Assembly: GCA_012295275.1 (NCBI GenBank) | Contig: CM022677.1 | Coordinates: 14,953,483-15,017,482 of the forward strand | Direction of reading: 5' to 3' | DNA: 64,000 bases | Source of the DNA: Chrysomallon squamiferum | Lineage: Eukaryota > Mollusca > Gastropoda > Neomphalida > Peltospiridae | Shown here: positions 11,325 to 32,211 of the stretch, piece by piece | How the letters are laid out: every line of letters starts with the position of its first letter | Numbering within the stretch: position 1 is the stretch's first letter | Notes under the pieces: generated by a model | The model's input: the letters and a program-made list of their open reading frames with translations, nothing else | The model's database searches: none | Told to the model about the DNA's origin: nothing | Translations under genes and position numbers: made by a program

Positions 11325-12780
11325 TTAATTTTTATTATTTTCTTAATTTAGAATTAAATATATATTATCTGTGAGAAATATCTGACTGATAATATTGGTT
11401 TGAGATTCAAGTTACTCTATTAGTTAAAGTTTGTTGTTTGTTTGTTGTAACCAATTAACTGATATCTCGGGATCTTGTTACTGATGGACCCAGTCTGTGA
11501 AGTCTCAGAAGTAATCATGCCAGTATGGTGAAACATCAAGAACAATTGTCTCACAAAAACAGCAGAAATAAAATTATTACATTAAACTAAGTTTCACAGT
11601 TGTATTTCTCTCGTTTAGAGAGCTCCTCACTCTCCGAAACTCTCTTCATTGAATGGAATTTGTTAGTGCATCTTCAAATGGAACTGAATTTATTTTGTGT
11701 AAAAAGAAAAAACAAAAGATGTAAATCTGGGTTCTTGAAAATCAACGTTAAAAATGTTCAAATGTTGACTGAAATGTCGAACACTCGACCCCCCTCCCCG
11801 CATCATTTGCCATTCTTTTGACAAGTACTCTTCACGTTTATCTTTTGGGAAGTAAATTAACTTTGAATTAATTAATTTCTCTGTTGCGGTAGAAATGTAA
11901 AACAAAAACAAACTGCTATCACAGTTGTCTTCTCTTGGTGTTAAATCAGTGACGTCTTTTTTCAACAGCACATTTCTAGAACCTGTGTTCTAATGTTTAG
12001 CAATGTCTGAACACCTGTTCTTGTATAAAATCATTCAACTAGAAACGCAAATGCAAATTTGTTTCTGACTAACACTATGAATATAACGTAAGAAATTTCT
12101 ATTTAATTCAAAATTTATTTAAATGTGAAATCACAAATAATATACATCTAGAAAGACATGGCTGTGTTTTTTGTCACTGTGAGAGTATGTGAGTGTGTAT
12201 GTGTGTGTGAGTGTGTGTGTGTTTGTGAATGTGTGCGAATGTGTGTGTGTGTGAATGCGTGTGTGTGAATGTGTGTGAATGCGTGTGTGTGAATGTGTAT
12301 GTGTGTGTGTCAGTGTGTGTTTGTGCAGTGATGTCTGAAACCTTTTTGTTTTTGTCCAATTTTAAAACGGGCTTCAAGGGTCGTGACGTAACACGTGTTA
12401 AGCAAACAAAACAAACATGACGTGTCTCAGTTGTGTGGTTTCTTTGAGCTTCAATCTCAAAGTTGTTTTAGAAGAAAAACATTTCCTATTTACAGTGATG
12501 TATTTTGGAAAGGGGTCTAATTGGAAAATAGTTAAGACACTTAACACAAACTTTAAATACGTGTTTTCTACTACTTCAGCGTGACAAAGCTTTTTCTCTA
12601 CAAACAGATGAAGTTAAAATATTTAATTTGTGTTTGATGGAGGTTGTTTATATGAAGAAAACTCGTAGACAAAAACTCGTGAACGTAACAAGTAATGTAT
12701 GAACGATGTTAGTGATACTAGTTCGTAGAATCATAACAAAATGGCCGCTGTTCCAAAGTCCTTTGAGTTGAAATTAAAAC
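8830..12780. other. 5' flank of copy 2, no gene recognised
   Basis: This stretch contains ATAC/CATA-type simple repeats (about 8970-9240), a 27-bp minisatellite (9420-9790), (ATC/ATT)n at about 11240-11325 and a TG-rich tract at about 12184-12325. Sequence at 9840-12770 recurs ahead of copy 3 (19780-21130 and 22890-23720), ahead of copy 6 in inverted orientation (50470-52720) and in part beside copy 4. Reading frames here are short and not conserved between copies. Confidence 0.6.
9420..9790. repeat. 27-bp minisatellite in a receptor 5' flank
   Basis: About a dozen diverged copies of CTTATTTTCATGTAGACGTA plus a variable 7-base end. The same array appears inverted at 52735-53160, the matching position ahead of copy 6. 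Confidence 0.85.
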
Positions 12781-13875
12781 TTTTTCTTCACACTACAAAG
12801 TAACACTCGTGCAATAAACACAAAGATAAGACTTCAGATTTAACAGTTATCCATTTTTTTTATTCAAATAGGACTTGAAACAGAGAGCAAATCAAGAGTT
12901 CGAAAGTCAAAATATATAGATATGCCGAATGATCTATTTGAATAGTAGCGAGGTTTACTGTATAACAATAAAGTTAGTCAATAGTAAAAATGTTAGTATA
13001 AAACAGAAAATGCTAAATCAATATGACTAATTATTAAAATAAAATATTAGAATAACCTTCAGTATATAATATAATATAAAGTAATGTAATATAAATATAG
13101 TTTTTAGTTCTTATATATTTATAATCAAACACATAGGAACATACCCATACATAAGTACATACATACACAGATATATACATACATACATAGACACACATAC
13201 ATATATATATACATCATAAATATACAGATAGTCTTCAGGTATTTTATATAATATTTGTAATAAATTTGTGCATGGGAGAACTGTAATAAGTCACAGTCTC
13301 GAAGTTAGGATTTCGGAATTTCGAATAACCTATCATTAAACTGTTCTAATAATAATAATAATAAAAAAAAAATCAGTAAAAAAGAAGAAAAAAACAGAAG
13401 AAAAAAAAAATAAAAAAAATCAGAAAAAAAATCAGATAAAAAAAAAAAATAACAGAAGAATAATTTTATAGAAAATAATAATAAAAAGAAGGGAAAAAAA
13501 GAACCGAAAGATAAAAAAAAAAAAAAAAAGAAGAAAAAGAGGTGATTCGAGGATTTCTTCAACAGTCAAAATTTACATCAGTGCAGATTAATACTTAAAA
13601 ATGTTAGTGTAAGAACAGATTTCACATATCACAGAAATAAGGTAAAAATAAATCGCACAGACGAAAAGTTCATTTAGATATTAGGATGGAATACAAATAC
13701 AAAATACAAATGTAAAACTAATAATACAAATAATGCGAACCAAAATCGCGGTATTAACTATTAACTTAGTGTTTGAAACAACAACAACATGAGAATAAAT
13801 AAATACTATAATAACACAAAATTAAATTAAATATTAAAAACTAAAAAGGGTATGAAGCACTGTTAATACGGGTTA

Positions 13876-13943
<68 letters not shown>

Positions 13944-14031
13944 GATGGATAAAATAAAAAAGTAAACAAACGGTGGTATGAGACACTATTAACAGGATTT
14001 CATAGCAGACAACAAATTTTGTAATAAAATA

Positions 14032-22289
<8,258 letters not shown>

Positions 22290-22344
22290 TATTTATTTTT
22301 GTTTTCTTGTGTTTACTTTAACATACGAAAATTCTTACGCAAGA

Positions 22345-22415
22345 CAATATAAAAGCGAGTTTTGCTAAAACCAACAAGGAAGTAGATATTAATAGAAAGA
22401 GGAAAACAGGTCACG
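22345..22415 (-). promoter_or_regulatory. Core promoter of copy 3
   Basis: A TTTTATATTG element on the minus strand lies about 57-65 nt upstream of the ATG at 22289. Above it is the same AGGAAGT / GAAAGAGGAAAACAGGTCA block as in copy 2. Conservation between diverged copies suggests it is used. Confidence 0.5.
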
Positions 22416-22559
22416 AATCTCTCTACTTAGATTACTGAATGCATTGTTTGTATATTTATGTTCGTATAATTATAAGTGATGCGTCCGTTGTATGGGTTTA
22501 TTTCAACGATAAGTTACTTTATTAACAATATTTGTGTGTTTTGACATGACACCATCTTT

Positions 22560-24660
22560 TTTGTACATACACAGATTCATACATGAATACGTACATACAT
22601 ACATACATACATACACACATAAAGACAGACATACATACACACGTACACATGATGCATATATATATATACAAATATGTATATACTTTTCTTCACACATACG
22701 TACAGACAAATAAATATACATGCATATATAATGCAAACATACATAAATACATACATGGATCTATCCATACAAATACGTGCATGCAAATAAATACATACAT
22801 CCTTGAAAACATACATCTAGACACACCCACATACAAACACACAAAATATAAATACATTCATTTTCACACACACATTTCAAGCTAATTTTCAGGATGACCA
22901 CGTAAGATTACAGAGAGTACAGACAATATTAGATTAAAAACCAGTGTCTACTTCAGTTCTTTGCAAAGCTCATAAATACGAGAAATTTTGAATATTTGTG
23001 GATTTGAAGATATAGCAAGTGTTTTATTTCTATAAAAAAAGTAAAAAATAATAATAATAGAAAAACTGACCTGTCACACTTGTTTAAAAACAAATATAGT
23101 AATAAATCTGTAAATTTGGTAGCTCATAAAAAATATCATTTTATCAACTAAAATGCGATGTTTGGAGATATAACCAACATAAACAATGGAAAGCAATTGT
23201 TTTGTTATAGAATGATTTTGAAACATAAAAATCTGGGTGGAGTATTACCTGGGACAGAGATTACACAAGTAGTATATCTCAGTTTTATAACACTCAGTCA
23301 TACACAGAATGTTAATACTAATTAAACAAACAGCTATAATTAATTTAGATCATCTTCACAGTTGGCTAAGTTCTACCTGTAATGTAGTTAATGTATTTTT
23401 AGAATTCTTTGTCGTGCAGATAAATAAAAATAATATTTGTCTGCAGATAAATTCTTTAAATTGATTCAGTTTCAAATTCTGTTTGCCTGTTCTGTGATTT
23501 TCATTTGAAGATTGTTTATAACAAAATGAAGTCGCTTGTGTTGTTTATGTTTAGTGATGACAGTCACTGTCCAAACAACAGAATTACTTGTTTCATTTTG
23601 TTAAGGTAGAAACTTTGAAGTTGACGAATGTCAGGTCTCCCAGGTAGTAATGAGATAACAACGTGTATTGTCACATTTTTGTTCTCACCACGTTTTAGTA
23701 CTACTCGCTATAAACAAGAAAAGAAAAAAAAAAGTCTAAAGTGAAGCCGATTGAACTGGACTATAGAAACCACGAGTAAACATGTTCAGCGCGATTTGTC
23801 CATCTGCGCAATCTTAACACTGCGCAATATTAGATCAAGTGATGCAAGGCATCTCCTGCGCATTTTTCCGATTCTGCGCTATTTTGTGATGCGTACTTGG
23901 CACGTACAATTAATGTACTAGATCGAACTATGGGACCAGCTGTAAACATCAGTTCAAAAGCGTGTAGACTGATAAAAATAATAATATAATAATATTTATA
24001 TATATATATATATATATATGTTTTAAATTCGCCTTCTCAATTTACACTGGAACGTCGGTTTCGAACATAATTCGTTCCAGAAGTCGGTTGTTAAACGGAA
24101 TTGTACGTAAACCGAAGAGATGTCAGACACACGAATGTCACTTTCATGTTTTGCAGTTATTTATTTCTTAACCTGTACTTGACACGTTTGTACTTTCCAC
24201 CAGCATTGTCTCTTTCACTTTTTGTTTACTTGGGCGCCGCATTGGATAGGGTATAATAAAAGATATAAAATAAGCAGCAACACTCTAAAAAATGTGAGCA
24301 CGCAATCTGAATGCAAAAGCCATTGAGCTGCACCTGCGTATCTGTGAAACTGTTTGTATTTAATTTGTAGGCTATATTTTTTTGTATTAGTTTAATTACG
24401 TCAAATTCACGAGGGTCTGTGTCAGAAATAAAAGTAAAATTTACCAGTTCAATCTGTCCCTGTATATTTTATTTAATAATTATATGCTGCCACTAGTGAA
24501 GCGGTTATGGCCCGCGAAGTCGACAACTTGTATAAATCATCTCAAAATTGTGTCAACTTAGCGGGACAAGCTGAAATGTACCAGTGAGGATCTGTCGACG
24601 TCCCGTTACTCATTAATTGTGTTTTACTGGGTGACGCTGTGCGCAGTCAAAACGTAACAA
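22560..24660. other. 5' flank of copy 3, no gene recognised
   Basis: The stretch begins with CATA-type simple repeats at 22567-22860. The sequence at 22880-23720 (for example the AAAATCTGGGTGG word at 23239) and about 24400-24510 matches the flank of copy 2 at 9840-11000. A (TA)n tract sits at about 23998-24020. 24030-24240 is less AT-rich and unlike the other copies; nothing in it could be assigned. Confidence 0.5.
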
Positions 24661-24689
24661 CGAGGTGATACTTACTATACGGCAGCTAC

Positions 24690-24850
24690 TACTACTACCA
24701 CTACAACTATAACTACAATTCAGCTCAGTTTATTTATTTGGCAAAATCAGGATGTCTATAAACACAAAACAGACAAGAATACAGTTATAAAACAGAAACA
24801 GTTGTGTAATAGGTTACAGTATACAGATACAGGAAAACAAAGCAAACTAA
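24690..24850 (-). mobile_element. Possible 3' end of a non-LTR retrotransposon
   Basis: On the minus strand the sequence reads like a 3' UTR ending GCCAAATAAATAAACTGAGC followed by short GTAGTTATAG/GTAGTAG-like repeats, a form typical of LINE or SINE tails. No coding part is present. It lies where the tail exon of copy 7 would be expected, so it may mark the breakpoint. Assignment is by appearance only. Confidence 0.3.
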
Positions 24851-24942
24851 AAAAATTAAACGTTAGGATAATAAAAATATAAGCATATATGTGTGATCAC
24901 GTTGTAATTATTATTATTATCATCATCAAGAAATAAACTTAC

Positions 24943-25018
24943 CGTTAAGTCCACAGTAAAATCACAACTACGACAACCAATACTACTACGACAGCACCTA
25001 CACCACCACCAGCAAGTG
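24943..25018 (-). pseudogene. Copy 7: orphan transmembrane exon
   Basis: A 76-nt exon with intact acceptor and donor, encoding GGG followed by a run of Val/Ala/Leu, aligns along its length with the membrane exon of copy 3 (15067-14992). The codon before the final Arg is TAA (24947-24945) in place of AAA. A (CT)n tract lies just upstream, as in copy 3. No stalk, lectin or tail exon is found beside it, so it is a relic. Confidence 0.8.
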
Positions 25019-25051
25019 CTACAAAATTATAGAAATTATTTGAAATAAAAA

Positions 25052-25061
<10 letters not shown>

Positions 25062-25127
<66 letters not shown>
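25062..25127. repeat. (CT)n microsatellite beside the orphan membrane exon
   Basis: Pure CT run in the same position relative to the membrane exon as in copy 3. Confidence 0.95.
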
Positions 25128-25131
<4 letters not shown>

Positions 25132-25415
25132 GAAACAATGAGAACACTTTTTATAAATAGATGTTTGTAAACAAACGTAATTATCTCCCTTGTCCTGAAT
25201 ACGTCTTGGTAGCAAACTATAAAAGTATATTATTGTTTAAGAAACTAAATCATAACCATTTGGTTAAATAAAATAAATAAATAAAATAATAAAAATAAAT
25301 AAATAAGATGTACATTGTGCAAAAAAGATTGTGAAAACCAAAAGTTCATTTCAACGTAGCGATTGTTTGGTAATAATAATAATAAGAAGAAGAAGAAGAA
25401 GAAGAATAAGAATAA

Positions 25416-25454
<39 letters not shown>

Positions 25455-25689
25455 AAACGAATGGATTTGAATATATAAATATCGCTAAATCGGTTTATAG
25501 TTAGAACTTTAATAAAATCTAAATATTTACTTTAATTTCAAATTATAATCACTTGAACTAAACATCATTTTAATAAAATGAAAATACAAAATTTTGCAAA
25601 GTAATCTGAGAATTATCTATAGCAAAACAAAATCATAAATAATATTTTAAAATAATTATAATTTTTACTCTCTTAAAAGAAACAAATTT

Positions 25690-26175
25690 TACGCCACGTA
25701 AACCAATGACGTAACATTCGGTAATTTCCGTATTTCTGGCGGGTATAAATATGACGTCAACAATTGAACTCAGTGTGACTCGATCGCTTGCTTGGAGAAA
25801 GACATCGTTCTGAAGGTGAATGTGATTGTTAATTCTGTTTTTAATTTTTAGACTAATATTTCTGTGTTTAGCAGTTCTTGGATTACCAAGTCAGTGTATT
25901 TACTAATTCTTGGATTATTAAGTATTGGATTATTTACTCTGTTGTTACTAATTCTGCTGGATATTGTCCGTGAGTACAAAAAGCTAATTCTGTTTTGTTT
26001 TGTGTTGTGTTTCAGAGACTCGATCTAAATGCTGATTCAGCATACTAGAAATAAACTGTGGTTCTTGATCGGAAATCAATTTTCAAAATTGGTATTTTTA
26101 TAATATCAAATTTGGCATACTCCGATCTATGTTACTTTGGCGAACCGTCTAAATTTGCGTCTAAATCATAGTATA
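25690..26175 (+). mobile_element. LTR-like or promoter-like element with a TATA box and AATAAA
   Basis: A GGGTATAAATA box at about 25740 is followed by a CRE-type TGACGTCA at 25752-25759, a possible start region (ACTCAGTGTGACTCG), about 280 bp of AT-rich sequence, an AATAAA at about 26051, then TTGGCGAACCG at about 26138. That order (promoter, poly(A) signal, short primer-binding-like word) resembles an LTR with its downstream edge. No coding sequence of a retroelement and no second LTR are visible. A cellular promoter with a first non-coding exon is the alternative. Confidence 0.3.
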
Positions 26176-26289
26176 ACCTTTTATTATTATCATTTTTCTA
26201 TCTTTTTGTTTTGATGACGCTTCTAAATTTAGTAACAATTATTATGATAGTTACTTAGTAAACAGTATACGACACAACGCAAATTATCA

Positions 26290-29200
26290 TTTATGTTTAG
26301 ATATTATAGATAAACACACAAACACATACAGACACACATATATAGAGCACACACAGATATAGATTCATACACGCCTACATATAAGTATATATACATATGT
26401 CGACTGTACAAATCTACAGATATCAAGACATACACATATAGATAGATAAAAAGCCACGCATAACTATAGACACACACATACATACACATACACTGGTACA
26501 TGGGTGTAGATAAAGATAGAAATAGGTACACATTGATAAACAACTACAGACAATAGACTCTCTTTGAAAAAACCTACACATAATGATAGAAACAGATATA
26601 GATTGATAAACACTTACAGATAGCAATATAGAAGGTACAGATTGAGATATATGTATAGAAAGCGAAGACACACATATAGAAAGATACACACCTATAGGTA
26701 ACGATAGATACACAATATGGATTAGGAGACAGCTGCAGATAACGAAGACCCATAATGATAAATACATTTATAGATTAAGACACACTTGTAGATAATGATA
26801 GATACAGACATATACTGATACAGTTACAGATAACCATAGATTCACATATAATTGATACACTCCCGCAGATAAAGACAGATACACATATATATTAATAAAC
26901 ACCTGTATATATAAGATAGATATAGATATAGACCGATACACTCCTATGGATAATGATAGTATTCACACCTACAGGTAACAGTATATAGAAATTAGATTAA
27001 GATATATATGTAGAGTTAAACCTACCTTTAGATAACAATAGATGCAGATATAGATTGACACACACCTAAATATAACGATAGATACAGATACAGATTAAAA
27101 CATATCTAAAATTAACGATATATATATGTATATATTAATAAACACCTAAAGATAAAAATACATACAGATATAGATAAATACACACTTACATGTAATGATA
27201 AATACATATATAGATTAACACACACCTAGATACAGATATAGAAAAAGATAATGACAGATACAGATAAAGATCAGTACACACCTAACGAAAGCGATAGATA
27301 CAAATATAGAAAAAGAAAATAATAGATAGAGATACAGAAAACGACAGATACAGGTATAGATCAAAACGCAACCAAAGATAAACGATACATTCAGAGATAG
27401 ATTAATTCACACCTATAGCTGCCAGCAGAAACAGATACAGATTAACAGACACATACAGATAAATATATATAGAGATATCGATAATACACACGTAATGATA
27501 ACGATAGACAGAAATAAAGATTAATACACCTCTATAGGTCACGATAGATACAGGTATAGATCAATACACACATAACGATAACTATAGACACAGTGATAGA
27601 CTAATACACACCAGTAACTAACACAGACAGAAACAGATATAGATTAACACAGACCTGTAGATGACGATATATACAGGTATAGATTAATACACACTTATGG
27701 ATAAAGATACATACAGATATAGATAACAGACATCTATAGATAACGAGTGAAACAGATATAGATTAATAAAAACCTATAGATAATGAGATATACTAATATA
27801 GATTAATACACACCTACAGATAACGTCATGTACAGATATAGATTAATAAACACCTACAGATAACCAGATAAAGATTAACACCTATATAGATCACGATTGC
27901 TACACGTACAGACTAATACTCTCCACATAGACAACGATAGAAACAGAAATAGATCAATACACACCTAAAGATAACAAGAGATACAGATATAGAGTAATAT
28001 ACACCTAAAGATAAAGATACATACAGATATAAATTAATACACACCTAAAGATAAAGATATATACAGATATAAATTAATACATACCTGAAGATAAAAAGGG
28101 ATACAGATATAGATAAAGATAAAAAAAAGAGATTTAGATAAAGACAACAATAGATACAGTTATAGATTAATACACACCTATAGTAACAATAGATAGAGAT
28201 TTCGCACTAATACAAAGGTATATATCACGACTAAAACATATATAGATTAATAGACGCCTCTGGAAAACGATAGATATAGATATAGATATAGATTAATACA
28301 CACCTATAGATAACGATAGAAACATACCTGCTTTAATATACAGATACAGATAACGATACATGCAGATATAGATTAATAACTATCTATATATAACGATAGA
28401 TGCAGATACAGATTAGTACACACCTAACGATAACTGTAGAAGTAGATATAGACTAATAGACACCAATATATAACGATAGATATCTGGAAAATGATAGATA
28501 CAGACATAAATTAATACACACCTACAGATAAGGATGCATACAGTTATAGATTAAAACACACCTAAAGATAAAGATAGATTCAGATATGCATTAATACACA
28601 CCTAAAATAATGCTAGATACAAATATGACTAATACACACCTAAAGATAAAGAAAGATACAGATACAGATAAAGATAACATGAGATTAATACGCACCTGTA
28701 GAGAAGGAGAAACGCAAATACATACTAATGCACATGAAACGATAAATAAAGATAGAGATATAGATTAATACACATCAATGACAGAAACAGATATAGATTG
28801 ATGAACACTTACACATAATGATATATGTAGATATAGATGGATACACACTCACATATAATGATAGATACAGATGTAGATTGATACACACTTACATATAATG
28901 ATAGGAACAGATGTAGATTGATACACACTTACATATAATGATAGATACAGATGTAGATTGATACACACTTACATATAATGATAGATACAGATGTAGATTC
29001 ATACACACTTACATATAATGATAGATACAGATGTAGATTGATGCACACTTACATATAATGATAGGAACAGATGTAGATTGATACACACTTACATATAATG
29101 ATAGATACAGATGTAGATTGATACACACTTACATATAATGATAGATACAGATGTAGATTGATGCACACTTACACATAATGATAGATACATATGTAGATTG

Positions 29201-30293
29201 ATATACACTTACATATAATGATAGATGCAGATGTAGATTGATACACACTTACATATAATGATAGATACAGATGTAGATTGATGCACACTTACACATAATG
29301 ATAGATGCAGATGTAGATTGATACCACTTACATATAATGATAGATACAGATGTTGATTAATATACACTTACATATAATGATAGATGCAGATGTAGATTGA
29401 TACACACTTACATATAATGATAGATACAGATATAGATTGATACCACTTACATATAATGATAGATACAGATATAGATTGATACACACTTACATATAATGAT
29501 AGATACAGATGTAGATTGATACCACTTACATATAATGATAGATACAGATATAGATTGATGCACACTTACATATAATGATAGATACAGATATAGATTGATA
29601 CACACTTACATATAATGATAGATACAGATATAGATTGATGCACACTTACATATAATGATAGATACAGATGTAGATTGATACACACTTACATATAATGATA
29701 GATACAGATATAGATTGATGCACACTTACATATAATGATAGATACAGATATAGATTGATACACACTTACATATAATGATAGATACAGATATAGATTGATG
29801 CACACTTACATATAATGATAGATACAGATATAGATTGATGCACACTTACATATAATGATAGCTGCAGATATAGATTAATACACATCTAAAGACAACGATA
29901 GATATTTTAGATTAATCCACAACTATAGATAACAACAGAGATAGATATAGATGATGCACACCTACAAATAATGATAGATAAGATATGGATTTATAAACAG
30001 GTACAGATATTCAGACAGAGACTGATAAACACATACACATAATGATAGATACAGATACAGGTTGATACGTACGTACAGATAACGGATTAATACATACTTA
30101 GAGATAAAGACTGATACACACTTAGAGATAAAGATGAAGACTGATATAGATTGATACATACCCAAAGATCACGATAGATACAGATATAGATTAATATACA
30201 CCTTCAGATAACGAAGAAACATGTACAGATTGAGACAGATCCTCAGATAATGATAAACACAGGCATAGACTGATAAACAGGTACAAAAAACGG

Positions 30294-30350
<57 letters not shown>

Positions 30351-30920
30351 AAAAACTGATACATATTAAGAGATAAAAATAGATATAGTTTGATGCACAC
30401 CTACATATAAAAATAGATACAGATGTAGATAAACACACATGTAACGAAGACACATATTTTGATTCAGAGCTACATATAAGGATAACCATATAGAGAGATT
30501 TATAAATTAGATATAGATAACTATATATACTACAGCCAGACATTGATTCACTCTTTCAGAAAGCGAGAAGTATAGTTTGTTACACACAAAGACATAACAA
30601 TAGGCATATAGCTAAAAACACGTGGATTCCTACATGTCTACATGTAACTACAGATACAAACATGGACTGATACGTACCTAGATAAATATTTTATATCAGA
30701 CAAACAACTGAGAAACAAACATGCACTGGAAGATAAATGCATACAATGTTTCTGTCACACAGTCAATAATAGCTGCCTACAGACAAAAGAGATACGCACT
30801 CACATCCATAGATACTTACAGACATCGCCAGATACCTACAGAAAACAATGGATATAGAGCTGTATTGATAAGTGTTTACTTATAACAATATATACACAAA
30901 TCTTAATACGGATATACAGC
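26290..30920. repeat. 40-bp satellite array, homogeneous core at about 28790-29875
   Basis: The unit reads GATAGATACAGATRTAGATT then GATRCACACTTACATATAAT, 40 bp. The core holds about 27 near-identical units; 26.3-28.7 kb and 29.9-30.9 kb hold strongly diverged units of the same theme. An (AT)n tract at about 30299-30348 interrupts the array. Tyr/Ile/Ser-rich reading frames on the minus strand are the satellite read as protein. Confidence 0.92.
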
Positions 30921-31029
30921 GATCTCTCTGACTCTCACTCTCTGTCTATCTCTCTGTCTCTCACTGTCTCTCACTCTCTGTCTATCTATGTCTCTCTCTG
31001 TCTTTGTCTATCTCACTATCTCCCTCTCT

Positions 31030-31133
<104 letters not shown>

Positions 31134-31139
31134 TATACA

Positions 31140-32112
31140 TATATCACTTAGTTTAATAATAAAAGAATAATAATAATACGGATTGTTATTTGCTATGTGT
31201 TGTATACTGTTTTAATTCAAAGTAAATTTTAGATGATTGCTCACCATTGTTTTAATAAATTGTACCTAAAATGCAGCGACACGGAGTCACCTGGTGAGTG
31301 ATGACACCCCCACCTCGTAGTGGCTAATACGGTAATTTGTACTTGAAAATGGATTACCGGGGGACTGTTCACCATAGGTACAAAATACCAGTTTTAATTT
31401 TTATTAAATATTGTTATTTCATGGTTATTTAAAACTGTGATTTTAAAATGTACATAAATACACAAACACACACGCATACATACAGCAGATAAACATACAT
31501 ACATACACGAACATACATATATACAACACCTATATACACAGAACGAGGGGCATACATACCTATACTAATAAACACACAGTCGGATAAACACAGGTTTACA
31601 TACATGTGCACTTATGCACAGTAACACATACATACTGGTCACACATATACATGTACACGAATACAGATATACAAACTCCCACACCAACACACAGATACAC
31701 ACACATCCACTCATCCAAACATCAGATTATTTTGTTTAGTGTCAAACTGTGTAAAACATGATTTAATTACAAAAACAACTGCAGCGTACAGGTAGTGCAG
31801 TAATAAGGCAGAGAAAATAAAAATGTTGTTTGTAAAAGTATTACATGGTATTTCAGTGATTTTTCTTTTCTTCTTTTTTTTTTTTATTTTATTTTATTTT
31901 TATTTATTTATTTATTTATTTTTTTGCTCGAAGTAATCATTCTGTGAAGAGACGGATCCAAACTACTTAAAATACTTTAATTAATAATTTTGATATTTGA
32001 AATTTATTTTCAAACACTGGTGATGCGTAAAATAGTTTTAATATCTCTGGTTATTTAACTTTATTTATATGTGGAATAAACAATGTAGAAACTGAAGTTA
32101 TCTGTTATACGT

Positions 32113-32211
<99 letters not shown>

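Larger units (their letters stand above)
1985..12780 (-). repeat. Tandem segmental duplication unit carrying copy 2
   Basis: The block starting near 1985 with a (T)5CTTCACA-type word and GTAACAC recurs near 12780 ahead of copy 3, near 38850 ahead of copy 4, and inverted near 50440 and 61400. The far end, with CAAAATGGCCGC at about 12740, also recurs at about 38800, 50500 and 61460. This places copy 2, its 3' flank and about 4 kb of 5' flank in one unit of about 10.8 kb, followed directly by the unit of copy 3. Boundaries are approximate. Confidence 0.65.

Noticed and set aside
28790-29875. Regular array considered as a CRISPR
   Set aside because: The 40-bp units are contiguous with no unique spacers, and the genome is eukaryotic; it is a satellite.
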